A stretch of DNA of 64,000 nt from Rhodococcus sp. NBC_00297 (GCF_036173065.1 NZ_CP108041.1:1550001-1614000), one strand, 5' to 3'; counted from the stretch's first letter, positions 49,786-59,542 are shown. Notes: generated from the sequence alone by a model not told the origin. Program-made: numbers and translations.

Positions 49786-50999
49786 TCAGGCAGCGTCCGG
49801 CGCGGATTCGCAGCGCTGGGTAGTACGTTCCGGGGTCCATTTTCGGTTGTCACGGATGAGTGCCTATACGACGTCGACGAGGCGACGAGCGAGCGCGATC
49901 AGCGCGTGGACGGCCGATCGTTTCTCGCAGCGTTTGCGTTGGTAGAAGTCTCGAGACGGCCCGTCGCGCTGGGAGCTGTTGAGGGCGGCCATGTAGAACA
50001 CCTTCCGGAGGCCGCGGTGGTAACGCTGCGGACGACGCAGCGCCCCGTGTCGGTTGCCCGAGTCGTGGGGAACCGGTGCAAGGCCTGCGTAGGCGGCGAG
50101 TTTAGCGGCCGAGCCGAACGAGGCGAGGTCACCGCCGGTGATTGCGATGAGTTCGGCGCCGCTGCGGGTACCGATGCCAGGCACCGATTCGAGGATGTGC
50201 GCGTGCCGATGCCGACGGAAGACGTCGGCGATCTGTTTATCCAGGTCGGTGATCTGGCGCGTGAGCATCATCAGCGACTGGGCTGTCTGCTGGACCAAGC
50301 CAGCAGTGGTTTGTTCGCCGGAAAGAGCGATGGCCTGTGCCCGTGCTGCGGCGCGAGCCGCGGCAACCATTTTCGGAATCGAAGGTCGGCGGACGCCGTG
50401 ACCGCGTAAGTGATCGTGTATTTCTTCGTCGGACGCAGTTGTGATAGACGACGGGGTAACGAACTTGGTCACGAAGGCCAGACCGGTCAGCGTCGAGAAA
50501 TCGAAGCTCCGCTTCAGGCCGGGGAATATGCGGGTCAGCATCACACGCAGGCGATTGATGCCTCGGGTGCGTTCGGCTACGAGATCGCTACGATGACCGG
50601 TCAACAACTCGAGCTCGATCCAAACATCATCCGGCACTGCGACCAGAGCGAGGTCGCCGCGCAAGCGTGCTGTCTGCGCGATGATCACCGCATCGCGGGC
50701 GTCGGTCTTGCCTCGCCTGCGAAAGCGCCGGTCATACTGTGCACGACCCGGCCGGGCACGTACCGCACCTGCTGACCTTGCGAGAGCAGAACACCGCGGA
50801 GCAGCGCCGATTCCGGTGCGGTCATGTCGATCGCCCACACCACCGACTCGACATCTGCAACCCGGTCGATCAGCGCTCTAATTTCTGCCTCATCGTTGCG
50901 AATGCGACGTGACCACAGCACGGCACCGTTGCGGTCAACGGCCGCGGCGTGATGAGCGTGGCGGCCGATGTCGACTCCGACCCAAACGTTTTCGACCAT
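49786..50999 (-). pseudogene. IS110-family transposase, frameshifted and truncated by a stop
   Basis: The N-terminal DEDD part begins MVENVWVGVDIGRHAHHAA and includes VWAIDMTAPES. The frame breaks near 50712, where one G is missing before KTDARDAVIIAQTA. The transposase_20 part follows (VPGIGTRSGAELIAITGG, LAAYAGLAP). A TAG replaces the expected Trp in VDVV(W)ALIRD, and without it the frame runs to 49786. Two lesions mean this copy cannot make full transposase, unless by frameshifting. Confidence 0.88.
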
Positions 51000-51236
51000 A
51001 TGGACTCCTGTCCTGCGCATCGGACTCGTCTGGGTTGTTTCGCCGGCACACCTTTACACAGCGACAAAATTCGCGAACACATCTCAATCAGCGGCCGAAA
51101 CGACCCGTCACGGTCCGCGGTGGCCTTCCACGAGAAGCCACCGAGGCAGCAGGTGATTGTCGAGCCACGCCCCGGACCGCCGACATGCGCCTGAAGCGGG
51201 TGCCTCAGACTCTTCCAACGTAAAGGTGATTGTGTG

Positions 51237-51281
51237 GGAGCGACGAGGCTGGGCCACGTCCCGCGGGTCGCGGTGGCCCAC
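51237..51281. repeat. REP-like repeat, also at 31567-31603
   Basis: GGGAGCGACG followed by CCACGTCCCGCGGG and CGCGGT occurs here and at 31567-31603, with small differences between. The sequence is partly self-complementary. It lies just upstream of the IS110 relic and could mark an IS end or target. Otherwise the 51000-51330 interval holds nothing I recognise. Confidence 0.45.
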
Positions 51282-51331
51282 AGTCTCCGCGGCTGAGGAT
51301 GTGACTCGATCAGCGGTGGTTTGATTTGGTG

Positions 51332-52123
51332 ATGGATGAGATTGACCGGCGGGTGACAGAAGAGGATGTCGAGGCCAAGTGGGCTGAAATTTCACCTCTG
51401 ATCGAAAGGGTGACGGTCCGCATCGGTACGCCCAGCGAGTTTCCGGTCGGGTCGACGTCGTCTCTGGCTGGCGACGATGCCGCGAGCGCCCCTTATCAGG
51501 TCTCGCATTGCGTGCGGATGTGTATGACAGCGGGGGTGGATCATCTTCACGCTGTCAAGAAGTTGGTGGTCGACTCAGGATTCCTTCATGTGGCCGCGCC
51601 GTTCTCGTTGTCGCGCGGTGCTTTAGAGAGCTTCGCTGCGGCGTTCTGGATTCTGGATCCGCCGACGCGTGACGTGCGGGTCGAGCGTGTTTTACGTTGG
51701 AACGCGAAAAACTTTCGGGATGGGGAGCGTGCGTATGGACGGCTCGGTGTTGCCGGTCGTCGGTCGTTGGAGAGCAAGCTCGCGAAACTTCAACGGGTTG
51801 CTGACGCGCGAGGTATCACCGAGAGGGTGACCGGGGGGTTCACGAGCACGGAAGCGCTTGTTCACACGGAGGAGAACTCTGGGTTGAAGGTGATGTTCCC
51901 GTGGCAGCTGTGTTCGGGCTTCGCACACGGCAGGCCGTGGGCTTACCTCGGCGTGTCCGATATCGAGCGGTACGGCACGGCGGATCCGGGTGTGCACGAT
52001 CTTCAGCTGACCAGCAATCGCTCCACCGTTCTGTATCCGGCGCTCGAGGCTTTGCATCTGCTGCAAGTTCTTCTGCGGGTCTACGAGCGGCGCGCTAATC
52101 TCGCGTTGGATCGCCTCTCGTGA
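51332..52123 (+). CDS. Uncharacterised helical protein, DUF5677-like
   Basis: 263 residues, predominantly helical and soluble. HLHAVKKLVVDSGF, LSRGALESFAAAFWILDPP and LCSGFAHGRPWAY resemble the pattern of abortive-infection/DUF5677-type proteins (an early RxxLE helix and a late HG/H motif), but the match is by eye only. It lies 95 bases upstream of the TIR-domain gene on the same strand, so they may form a pair. ATG 51332 is chosen over the adjacent GTG and TTG. Confidence 0.45.
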   Translation: MDEIDRRVTEEDVEAKWAEISPLIERVTVRIGTPSEFPVGSTSSLAGDDAASAPYQVSHCVRMCMTAGVDHLHAVKKLVVDSGFLHVAAPFSLSRGALESFAAAFWILDPPTRDVRVERVLRWNAKNFRDGERAYGRLGVAGRRSLESKLAKLQRVADARGITERVTGGFTSTEALVHTEENSGLKVMFPWQLCSGFAHGRPWAYLGVSDIERYGTADPGVHDLQLTSNRSTVLYPALEALHLLQVLLRVYERRANLALDRLS

Positions 52124-52218
52124 TCGCCTGTGCGTGGGGACGCCGCTGTGGTGCCCTCATTTCCAGTCCGGCGGTGTCGTGCAGGACACTCTTCATGCGT
52201 GCCCGATAGCATCTGGGC

Positions 52219-52956
52219 GTGAGTCTGCCGAAGCTGTTCATAGGTTCGTCCCGTGAGGGAAGCGCGGTTGCCTACAACTTGCAGAGCGTTCTGCAAGAAC
52301 GGCGGGTGTGTGAAACCACTGTGTGGGATCAGGGTGTGTTTGCCCCCGGCGGGTATGCAATCGACGCTCTAATCGACGTCGCACGGGGACACGATTTCGC
52401 GATTCTTGTTGCTTCTCCGGACGATACAACGACCAGCCGGGGCAGTATGTCACCTGCGGTGCGTGACAATGTCATCTTGGAGTTGGGCCTGTTCATTGGC
52501 GTACTCGGCAGGGAGCGTGCCTACCTGCTGCTCACAGGCGATGCGCGATTGCCGTCGGACGTCTTTGGCCTCACGACCCTTAAGTACCCCGAACGTGAGG
52601 ACGGCAACGTGGAGGCGGCCGTCGGTCCGGCTGTTCTGCAGGTTCAGAAGCAAGTGGACAAGTTGGGGCCGCGGCTGACGGCTCCTGCGGTCGTTGCTTC
52701 CGAGGTCGGTCGCTCTCTGGAAGCGGAACTGGAGCTGTTGTGCGCTAACGCCGAGGCCCAGGGATGGACCGTGAAGAAGAACAGCAAGACCACGTTACGT
52801 CTGTTGTCCCCGAACGGATCCCGAGTCCATAGTCTGACCAAAGGCAACGCCCAGTTGACCCGCGATGAGTTACGGACCTTCGCTGCCGAGCTGAGAGCGG
52901 ACGGTTTGAGAGTCAACCAAGCCGTCTTGAGGCCTGCTGCTCAGTCGCCATTATGA
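52219..52956 (+). CDS. CAP12/PycTIR-like TIR-domain protein
   Basis: 245 residues. The N-terminal domain KLFIGSSREGSAVAYNLQ, TVWDQGVFAPGGYAID, DFAILVASPDD and RDNVILELGLFIGVLGRE has the features of the CAP12/PycTIR TIR family, whose Glu (in LELGLF) supports NAD+ cleavage in CBASS and Pycsar defence. After about residue 150 comes a small alpha-beta domain (AQGWTVKKNSKTTLRLL) that I do not recognise. There is no cyclase or CD-NTase next to it. GTG start. Confidence 0.75.
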   Translation: MSLPKLFIGSSREGSAVAYNLQSVLQERRVCETTVWDQGVFAPGGYAIDALIDVARGHDFAILVASPDDTTTSRGSMSPAVRDNVILELGLFIGVLGRERAYLLLTGDARLPSDVFGLTTLKYPEREDGNVEAAVGPAVLQVQKQVDKLGPRLTAPAVVASEVGRSLEAELELLCANAEAQGWTVKKNSKTTLRLLSPNGSRVHSLTKGNAQLTRDELRTFAAELRADGLRVNQAVLRPAAQSPL

Positions 52957-52965
52957 GTCGAGCAT

Positions 52966-53020
52966 GCTTCCCTGCACGTTGTAGCTACCGTGGCGGCATA
53001 ACGCTGTCGTGCAGGGAAGC
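52966..53020. repeat. 13-bp perfect inverted repeat after the TIR gene
   Basis: GCTTCCCTGCACG (52966-52978) and its inverse (53008-53020) enclose 29 bases, ten bases past the stop of the TIR gene. It may be a terminator or a mobile-element end. Following sequence up to the recombinase has no recognised gene. Confidence 0.5.
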
Positions 53021-53217
53021 GGCACTCCAACCTGGGCACTACCAGGAACGCCGTGAGGCGCCGCGCCTCGGCCAGCTTCTGCACATCACGTTTGCCCGCA
53101 GCGTCGCGCTGCGCGCCCGCCTCCTGGGCGGGCTGAACTCCGCTCTTGTGCGTCTACTGACGCTCTGACTCTAGTGCCGTGGGAACCGTCGATCGGCGCA
53201 AGGTAGGGGTCTTCCCG

Positions 53218-53793
53218 TCAGTGGTTTTCACTGAAGTGCCGGTACAGGGTTCGTTTACTGACGCCGAGCACGTCGGCGATATCACCGACTGTGCTGCCCT
53301 GGTTGCGCATTCGGGTGGCCTCACGCTTTCTGGCCGGTGAGAGTGCGGGTGGGCGGCCTCCGATCTTCCCGCGCTCGCGGGCTGCGGTGAGGCCGGCGTT
53401 GGTGCGCTCGCGGAGCAGTTGGCGTTCGAAGGCGGCGAGGGCACCGAAGATGTGGAAGACGAGCTCGCCGTTGGCGGTGCTGGTGTCGATTTGTTCGGTG
53501 ACGGATGCAAACGCCACTCCCCTGGCTTTGAGTCCATCGACGAGCTCGATCAGGTGCGGCAGATTGCGACCGAGTCGGTCGAGCCGCCAGACGCACAACG
53601 TGTCGCCAGGCAAAAGCGTGGCGAGGAGCTCAGTGAGCGCCGGCCTCGTCGTGGTAGATCCGCTGACGGTGTCGATGAAGAGGCGTTCGCACCCGAAGGC
53701 CGTCAGAGCATCGCTCTGTAGAGCGGGGGTCTGTTCGGTCGTCGAGACCCTGGCGTAGCCGTATTTGTGTCCCACAGGATCGAAGGCTGCCAC
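53218..53793 (-). CDS. Small serine recombinase (resolvase/invertase)
   Basis: 191 residues. The catalytic domain begins KYGYARVSTTEQTPAL (Ser about 17), with GDTLCVWRLDRLGRNLPHL carrying the active-site Arg residues. The C-terminal HTH is STVGDIADVLGVSKRTLYRH. The size and GRPP linker fit Tn3-type resolvases or invertases. No Tn3 transposase is nearby, so it could resolve plasmid multimers or be a transposon remnant. Confidence 0.9.
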   Translation of the reverse strand: MAAFDPVGHKYGYARVSTTEQTPALQSDALTAFGCERLFIDTVSGSTTTRPALTELLATLLPGDTLCVWRLDRLGRNLPHLIELVDGLKARGVAFASVTEQIDTSTANGELVFHIFGALAAFERQLLRERTNAGLTAARERGKIGGRPPALSPARKREATRMRNQGSTVGDIADVLGVSKRTLYRHFSENH

Positions 53794-53954
53794 AACTCAC
53801 CGACACGAACTGTTTTGACACGATCGGTTCCGCTCACGTTCTTGGCACGCGGCCGCCCCTGGTCGATCGATCAGCAGAACTAGGCTGCACACCTGCGCCA
53901 GAAACGTTCGTTTCTCGCACGGAACCGGCTCCTCGCCGTACCCCGGTGCCCATG

Positions 53955-53981
53955 CAGCTCTGCTAGCTGAGCTATCACCCA
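53955..53981 (-). other. tRNA-like D-arm fragment
   Basis: On the minus strand GGGTGATAGCTCAGCTAGCA reads like the 5' end and D-arm of a tRNA, and GGTTC occurs about 55 bases later. I cannot pair an acceptor stem or a 3' CCA end. A tRNA 5' fragment would fit an old integration site beside recombinases. Confidence 0.25.
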
Positions 53982-54067
53982 CGTGTCGTCGGCGAGTTCT
54001 GCGTGTCCCTGCGCACGCGGGCGCTGCCCGGGGCGGCGCCTCGTCGACGTCCCGGCGACGACTCCGG

Positions 54068-55045
54068 TCAGAGGTTGTCGAGCAGGGCGAGGGTGCGGCG
54101 CAGCAGTTCCTCCGCACGGTCCTCCACCTCGTCGAGGACGTCCCCCACGTCGGCGAGCGCGGTGTGCGCCGCCGACCGGGCCGCGACACCCGCCGCATAG
54201 GTGTCGGACAGTGCCGTGGCGTCATCGCCGGGCACCGCTGACGGCTCCGCCGACGACCTTGCCGGTCCGGGGCGCGCAGGAAGAGGTCGGTGTCGTGCGG
54301 GTGTACCCGCCAGGTGGCTGGTCATCACGGACGTGATCGCCGCCGGTGTCATCGCCCACGGCGGGAGCGGGACCGCGCCCCATCGGTCGATCGGCACCAT
54401 CACCGGCCCCGACACATCCCGTCCGTCGTAGTCGGGAAGCGCGCCTGCCCGCAGGTACTGTTCGAGCACCCGAGTGGACGGGTGCTCCTGCACCATCCGC
54501 AGCACCTGCTCCCACTGCCGCCACACCGCCACGTAGTCGATGACCGCCTCACCGCCGCTGTCGACGTCGGGGTACAGGTGCAGCTGGTGTCGACCACCGA
54601 TGCGCACACCGTCCCCGACGATGGTGATGTCCCGCCGGTCGAGGCGGCTGATGTCGACCGCACGCAACCCCGCCGCGTGCAGGGCGAGGATCACCGCGTC
54701 GCGGCGCCCGAACATCCCGGTCGGCCACCCCACCACCGGGAGCTCGGCGATGATCGGTGCCACCCGTGCCCGCAGCACCGCTGCCCGGTCGGTGCGGGCC
54801 CGGTCGAGCTGCAGACGGATCGCCGTCACCGTTCCCGGCGCGGGGCACCTGGCAGCGGTGTGGATGCGGTTGACGACCGCCACCCGCCGACGCTGGGCAG
54901 CGTCCCCGGCGGGATTCTCGGCCAGGAACACTGCCAGCGTGAGTGGTGACGCCGGCAGTGCGCTCACCTCGGCGGCGGTGCACCAGTCCGCGAACAGCGC
55001 CCACTCGTACCGGTACCTGCCCGGAACATCAGCACCCTCCGCCAT
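54068..55045 (-). CDS. Tyrosine-recombinase-like protein, degenerate
   Basis: 325 residues. N-terminal core-binding domain (RYRYEWALFADWCTAAEV) and part of a catalytic domain: FGRRDAVILALHAAGLRAVDISRL holds the first Arg. No HxxR, GH or Tyr motif follows; instead there is a Pro-rich linker and a C-terminal coiled coil. It resembles the intact recombinase at 61703 in the corresponding segment (RRDTALLLLGFAGAFRRSEL). It may be a DNA-binding-only derivative. ATG 55045 is preferred over 55099. Confidence 0.6.
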   Translation of the reverse strand: MAEGADVPGRYRYEWALFADWCTAAEVSALPASPLTLAVFLAENPAGDAAQRRRVAVVNRIHTAARCPAPGTVTAIRLQLDRARTDRAAVLRARVAPIIAELPVVGWPTGMFGRRDAVILALHAAGLRAVDISRLDRRDITIVGDGVRIGGRHQLHLYPDVDSGGEAVIDYVAVWRQWEQVLRMVQEHPSTRVLEQYLRAGALPDYDGRDVSGPVMVPIDRWGAVPLPPWAMTPAAITSVMTSHLAGTPARHRPLPARPGPARSSAEPSAVPGDDATALSDTYAAGVAARSAAHTALADVGDVLDEVEDRAEELLRRTLALLDNL

Positions 55046-55160
55046 GATCGACGACGTTATCGCCGCACCCCGACACCCTCGACCCCACTGCCAGGGCACA
55101 CCCGAACAGAAAGCATCGACACCTGTTCCGTGTAGTTGCGAGCGCGGCGGGCGGAGTGGG

Positions 55161-55523
55161 TCAGAACATCGACAGTTGCGCCGGATCCGGTCGCGGCCGC
55201 CGCCGGCGCGGTGACACCGCCCCCGAAGTGCCGCGGTGGTGACCCGAAGGGGGCGCAGCGGGGTCGACGACGCCGGCGCGGGCGGCGATCATCGCGCGCA
55301 CCGCGGTGCGATCGTCCGCCCGAACAGCGCTGGTGAGCGCACCCTGGGCACCGAATCGGGCCCGCCAGGACGCCGAACCCGCTGTGGGAGCGCCCATCAC
55401 CGAATCGGTTAACCGGTCGAGCAGGACGTCGAGGCGGTCGTGCAGCACCCGCACCGCGTCGTCGACCGCTGCACGGGGCACACCGAGTGCCGAGTCGCGT
55501 TGCTGGTCAACGGGTGTCCCCAT
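55161..55523 (-). CDS. Hypothetical protein, 120 residues
   Basis: Starts MGTPVDQQRDSALGVPRAAV, has a central helix (AVRVLHDRLDVLLDRLTDSV), and ends with a basic stretch and the tail DPAQLSMF. That tail resembles a beta-clamp-binding peptide (QLSMF, QL(S/D)LF type), which would link it to replication or repair. No domain family is recognised. Confidence 0.5.
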   Translation of the reverse strand: MGTPVDQQRDSALGVPRAAVDDAVRVLHDRLDVLLDRLTDSVMGAPTAGSASWRARFGAQGALTSAVRADDRTAVRAMIAARAGVVDPAAPPSGHHRGTSGAVSPRRRRPRPDPAQLSMF

Positions 55524-55907
55524 GACGGTCACCGTACGCCGCCTGCTCGCCGAGACAGCGGACCTCGCTTGGACAAGGCCGGCGAGTCAGGTCGATCTTG
55601 ACTGTTCCGTGTCGGCTGCACCGCTGTTCTGCAGACACGGCGACGCGGTCGACGCCCGAATACAGTGGCCTGGCGATGTTGTCCGACAACGTGATCGCGC
55701 CCACGGTGTCGACGACGAGTTCGTGCGGCAGGGGCGTGCCCAGCACCGGCATCGACCCCAACGAGCTGCGCGGGACCTTCCGAGTACGCGGCGCTGCGAG
55801 CGGAGATCGGCCACGCCGCCAAGAGCGCAGCCCGCGAGCACTGACCGAAACGACGTCCACGGGCGCCGGCATTCGGCACCCTGGGCGCATCCGACGGTGC
55901 TCCGGAC
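55524..55907. other. Gene-poor interval, possible broken small gene
   Basis: A plus-strand ATG frame from 55676 (MLSDNVIAPTVSTTSSCG) reads well to about 55770. Another frame then gives EYAALRAEIGHAAKSAAREH before a stop. This could be a frameshifted small gene. I see no intact CDS. Confidence 0.25.
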
Positions 55908-56270
55908 GTGTCGGTACCCAACGGCACACTCGAGCCCATGCTGATTAGCCAGAAGTTTCTCACCCACCACCCGTTCGCGGTTCTCGTCGACCTCGGATGG
56001 GTCTGCGAGAGCCTCGGGCCGCCGGTGATGCGGCGGGGAGCGTCGGAATTCATCCGAGTCGCCACCTTCGGGCGCGGACGCAGAAGTGCGTGCATGGACG
56101 TCGACAGACACGGCCAGATGAGTCAGTTCGCCACCTACGACGCCGGCGAGGACACCGGCTTCACCGCCGAGACACCCACCGCGTTGATCGCCCTGGTCCA
56201 GAGCCCGGACGGGACGCCCGTTCAATTGCTCGCATCGATCCGGGACGTCACGACACGCTCGATGCTCTGA
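55908..56270 (+). CDS. Hypothetical protein, 120 residues
   Basis: GTG 55908, or ATG 55938 starting MLISQKFLTHHPFAVLVDLG. It is beta-rich with EFIRVATFGRGRRSACMDVD and TPTALIALVQSPDGTPV. No family is recognised. It lies alone between the recombinase relics and the large DUF4365 gene. Confidence 0.45.
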   Translation: MSVPNGTLEPMLISQKFLTHHPFAVLVDLGWVCESLGPPVMRRGASEFIRVATFGRGRRSACMDVDRHGQMSQFATYDAGEDTGFTAETPTALIALVQSPDGTPVQLLASIRDVTTRSML

Positions 56271-56512
56271 CTCCCGATGCGCTGTAACGCACCGTGCCTC
56301 AGCCATCGTTCTCGCGCCTCGTTCTTCGATCGACTCTCGACGCGTTCTCGCATACCCGGGGGCTCCTGACCCGCGGTTCCGCCGAGGCGGTCCACCACAA
56401 CAGCAGCGCGATAGTTCTGCGGCGCCACCCGTGGTCGCGAGCACTAGGGTTCAGATCCTACGAGGAAGTCGGTGACGACTGACATGCTCTGAGTAACCAT
56501 CTACAACCCAGA

Positions 56513-59323
56513 ATGCGAGCGGACCCGGTGCGAGCTAGTGAAACTGGATTGACGGGCTCCGCCGGCGAGCTGGCGGTCGCGCAACAATTCGTTGCGTTGG
56601 GTTGGGGAGTAGCGCCGAACCCCACCGAACACGACCTGGGAACCGACCTCTGGGTCGCCGCGCGAGACTCCCGACGCTGGGATCTCGGATCCCTGCTCGG
56701 CGTACAGGTCAAGTCGGGCATCACTCAGTTCTATTCGACTTCGCGCAGCGATGACGGTGCTGTCGACGGATGGTGGTTCCGCGAGTCGGACGGTGACCAC
56801 TTCGACTACTGGCTCAACCACCAGGTGCCGCACATCATCGTTCTGCACGACCCCGAAACAGGACAGTCCACCTGGGTGCACGTCACCGAAGCGAACGTCA
56901 CCTCGACGGGCAACGGCTACAAGATCCTGATCCCTCGGACGAATCCACTTGCACCGAGCACCGTGGACGAACTCGTCCGAATCGCCACCGCTGGCCGGCT
57001 ACCACCACATTGGGAGGGCAGCGCGTGGACCGGTGCGCACCAACTCCTGCATCATGACCGGTTGCGTTACGCGCTGCTCACGCCTCGCCTGGTCGCACCG
57101 CACCCGAACCTGCACACCATCGAACTCACCGCTCCCGAAGGCATCGCATGTCTGATCAAGATGCGACGAGACGACCTGTCGGAACGACCCGGGCGACCCT
57201 CATTGGTCCCCACCGTCGATCACTGCAGGACATCACCGAACTGGCAATGGCAGCTCTACGCCGCACTCCACGATGCAGTCATCACCGGAGCCGACAACGC
57301 GGTCCATGGCGTGTCCAGCCTCATTGCCACCGCGGCCACGGGTGCCGAACGCGCCGCTGCCACAGCACTGGCCGCGGCGCTACTGATCGAACAGCGTAAC
57401 CCCACAGAAGCTCTCGACGCACTCCGGCGCACACTCGCATACGACGACGCCTCACCAGTCGACCACGCATGGCTGACGATGCATCTCGCCAGATGTCTGG
57501 CCGACACCGGTCAACTCGACGACGCCCGAGAATCAGCGGTGGAAGTACAAGCGCTGCGCCACACGCACTCTCAGGACCCGACGGCACTGGCCCTGGCGGG
57601 CGCCGGCACCAACCTCATGTTCGAGCTCACGGACTGGTCGAACCAGAACGTCGGCGAAGCGATCACCAACCGCGACACCCATGCATCGTGGTGGCGCACG
57701 CAGGACATGGCGTCCGGACTGCAGTACACAGCCGACGAAGCCTTCACGCGATGGGGAGCTAGACGCGGTGCCGTCACAAGAGTGAGCGGCCAGCCCTGGA
57801 ACCATCTACGCGCAGCCTCCTTGATCGCCGGCACTGCCGCCGATCATGCCGCGTGGCGTCATTCGTTTGCTCAGCTGGCCAAACGCAGCGCCACTGTGGG
57901 CACGGAAGCCAAACATCTTCGTGCTGCGCTCGAAGCTCTATACACCGCCGGGGACGTCGACGCGCTCAAGCTGGCGGTACCTCACTTACTCGACGTAGGA
58001 CCGACCTCAGCGGTAAAAGACACCGCCGATGCGCTCGACTTGTCCGTCTCCACCCGAACGACCCTCGATGCTGGCGTGGAGCTCATCATTCATGGAGCTG
58101 ACGTCATCAGTGAGTCGACTGCTGACAGATGCATCGACTGGGCTCTCGACGTGCTACCCGACCCGGTGGCTGCATCCGCGGGGATCATCACGACCTACCA
58201 CTCGGTCCGTCGCATCCGCCAATTGCTAGCAGCAGTCGTTCCCGCCGCGTCGACGACCGCGGTCGACAAAGTCGTCTCGATGATCGTGTCTGCAACCGAG
58301 GTCGACGATCAATCCATTGCTCATGAATACGCCGAAATAATCCAGTCGATCCCCGACCACGCGTGGACCCCACCGCGCATCGCGGCACTGTCGGGGCGGT
58401 CGATTCGCCCGACTGACAACTTCGAGTTCACAGAAGCTGTCACCGAAGTACTAGCGGCGCGCGATGCTGACCGTCGCACCAATCTGCTGGATCAGATAGC
58501 CGACGGTGACTTGGGCGCCCTCCAGGCCTATGGAGATGTAAGAGACCTGCCACCATCTATCGTTGACAGCCTCGCAGTTGTTCTCGAAGACCGGATCAGC
58601 CGACAGATCGCCGAACTGAACCAAGGCAGCGGAACGTTCGGAGACGGAAACGCCGCCGGTACCTTGATCCTTCTCAACGTTTGGCACCCGACCCGCGCGC
58701 ACTGGACCGAGATCGAGCAACTGCTGACGCATTTTTCAGTGTTTACGCACCAGCTCAAAGCGCCTCTGCAGGCTCTGCGTCGTCACGCGGGCCGAATCCC
58801 AGAAGACGTGATCGAGAGACTAGTGCCGGTTCTAAGAACACTCATGACTGATGCACAACCGGAGCACCCCTTCTTTGGGGGCACCGACATTCGAAGCGAC
58901 GCCGCATCGGCCCTGGGTGTTCTCTCACCGGACTCGTTGGACGACCACGAACTGTGGGCGCTCATGGGGGGCAGTCCGAACCAGCGTGCCGCTGCCGCGC
59001 TTGTGGTGGCGCAGCAGGAACCGAGTACAGCGATGCACACGCTCGCCGTGATGGCGCATGACACCGACCCATGGGTACGAGCAGTGGTGGCAAACTGCCT
59101 CGCGCGTTGGACCGTCGACGGCCATGATCACGTCGCCGCCAACGCACTGCTGACGCGGCTACTAGACCCCAACGCGGGAACACTGGTGTCAAGAATGGTC
59201 GCGGTCGCGTTGCGACATACTCCTTTGAACGATATGACGGCATCGCTCGCTCAGAAACTGGCTTCAAGCCCTTCCGCCGCCGCACGCTCCGACGCGACCG
59301 CAGCCTTGGCAGCAAATCGGTGA
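56513..59323 (+). CDS. DUF4365 nuclease-like domain fused to helical repeats
   Basis: 936 residues. The N-terminal DUF4365 domain (about 1-160) has GSAGELAVAQQF, EHDLGTDLWV and GVQVKSG, a PD-(D/E)xK-like arrangement with Glu, Asp and the QxK triplet. WWFRESDGDHFDYWLNHQVP is also typical. Residues about 240-420 look like TPR helices (ALDALRRTLAYDDASPVDHA). The rest is ARM/HEAT-like, ending with repeats such as DPWVRAVVANCLARW. DUF4365 heads several multidomain defence proteins, in which the repeats may sense a trigger and the nuclease acts. It is monocistronic. Confidence 0.75.
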   Translation: MRADPVRASETGLTGSAGELAVAQQFVALGWGVAPNPTEHDLGTDLWVAARDSRRWDLGSLLGVQVKSGITQFYSTSRSDDGAVDGWWFRESDGDHFDYWLNHQVPHIIVLHDPETGQSTWVHVTEANVTSTGNGYKILIPRTNPLAPSTVDELVRIATAGRLPPHWEGSAWTGAHQLLHHDRLRYALLTPRLVAPHPNLHTIELTAPEGIACLIKMRRDDLSERPGRPSLVPTVDHCRTSPNWQWQLYAALHDAVITGADNAVHGVSSLIATAATGAERAAATALAAALLIEQRNPTEALDALRRTLAYDDASPVDHAWLTMHLARCLADTGQLDDARESAVEVQALRHTHSQDPTALALAGAGTNLMFELTDWSNQNVGEAITNRDTHASWWRTQDMASGLQYTADEAFTRWGARRGAVTRVSGQPWNHLRAASLIAGTAADHAAWRHSFAQLAKRSATVGTEAKHLRAALEALYTAGDVDALKLAVPHLLDVGPTSAVKDTADALDLSVSTRTTLDAGVELIIHGADVISESTADRCIDWALDVLPDPVAASAGIITTYHSVRRIRQLLAAVVPAASTTAVDKVVSMIVSATEVDDQSIAHEYAEIIQSIPDHAWTPPRIAALSGRSIRPTDNFEFTEAVTEVLAARDADRRTNLLDQIADGDLGALQAYGDVRDLPPSIVDSLAVVLEDRISRQIAELNQGSGTFGDGNAAGTLILLNVWHPTRAHWTEIEQLLTHFSVFTHQLKAPLQALRRHAGRIPEDVIERLVPVLRTLMTDAQPEHPFFGGTDIRSDAASALGVLSPDSLDDHELWALMGGSPNQRAAAALVVAQQEPSTAMHTLAVMAHDTDPWVRAVVANCLARWTVDGHDHVAANALLTRLLDPNAGTLVSRMVAVALRHTPLNDMTASLAQKLASSPSAAARSDATAALAANR

Positions 59324-59542
59324 TTACCCGACCTTACGCGCCATCCGTCTGTTCATCGGGTTGAAGATTTGAACCGCTGTTCATGGATCGGCATGTGTCC
59401 CATCGGCAGGACCGCCTTGCGTCCCGAAGTCAATTCAGAACGGCAACCGTCCGGCAAGGGCCTACGACACTGGACTGTCACCGCAGATCGCGCTACCGCG
59501 AGGTTCGCTAAACCCGTGTGCGCTGAGTCCACAATGGTGTTC

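Noticed and set aside
52953-53168. 71-codon plus-strand frame after the TIR gene, considered as a transposase remnant
   Set aside because: I cannot match it to a transposase, and it begins inside the inverted repeat. Left unannotated.
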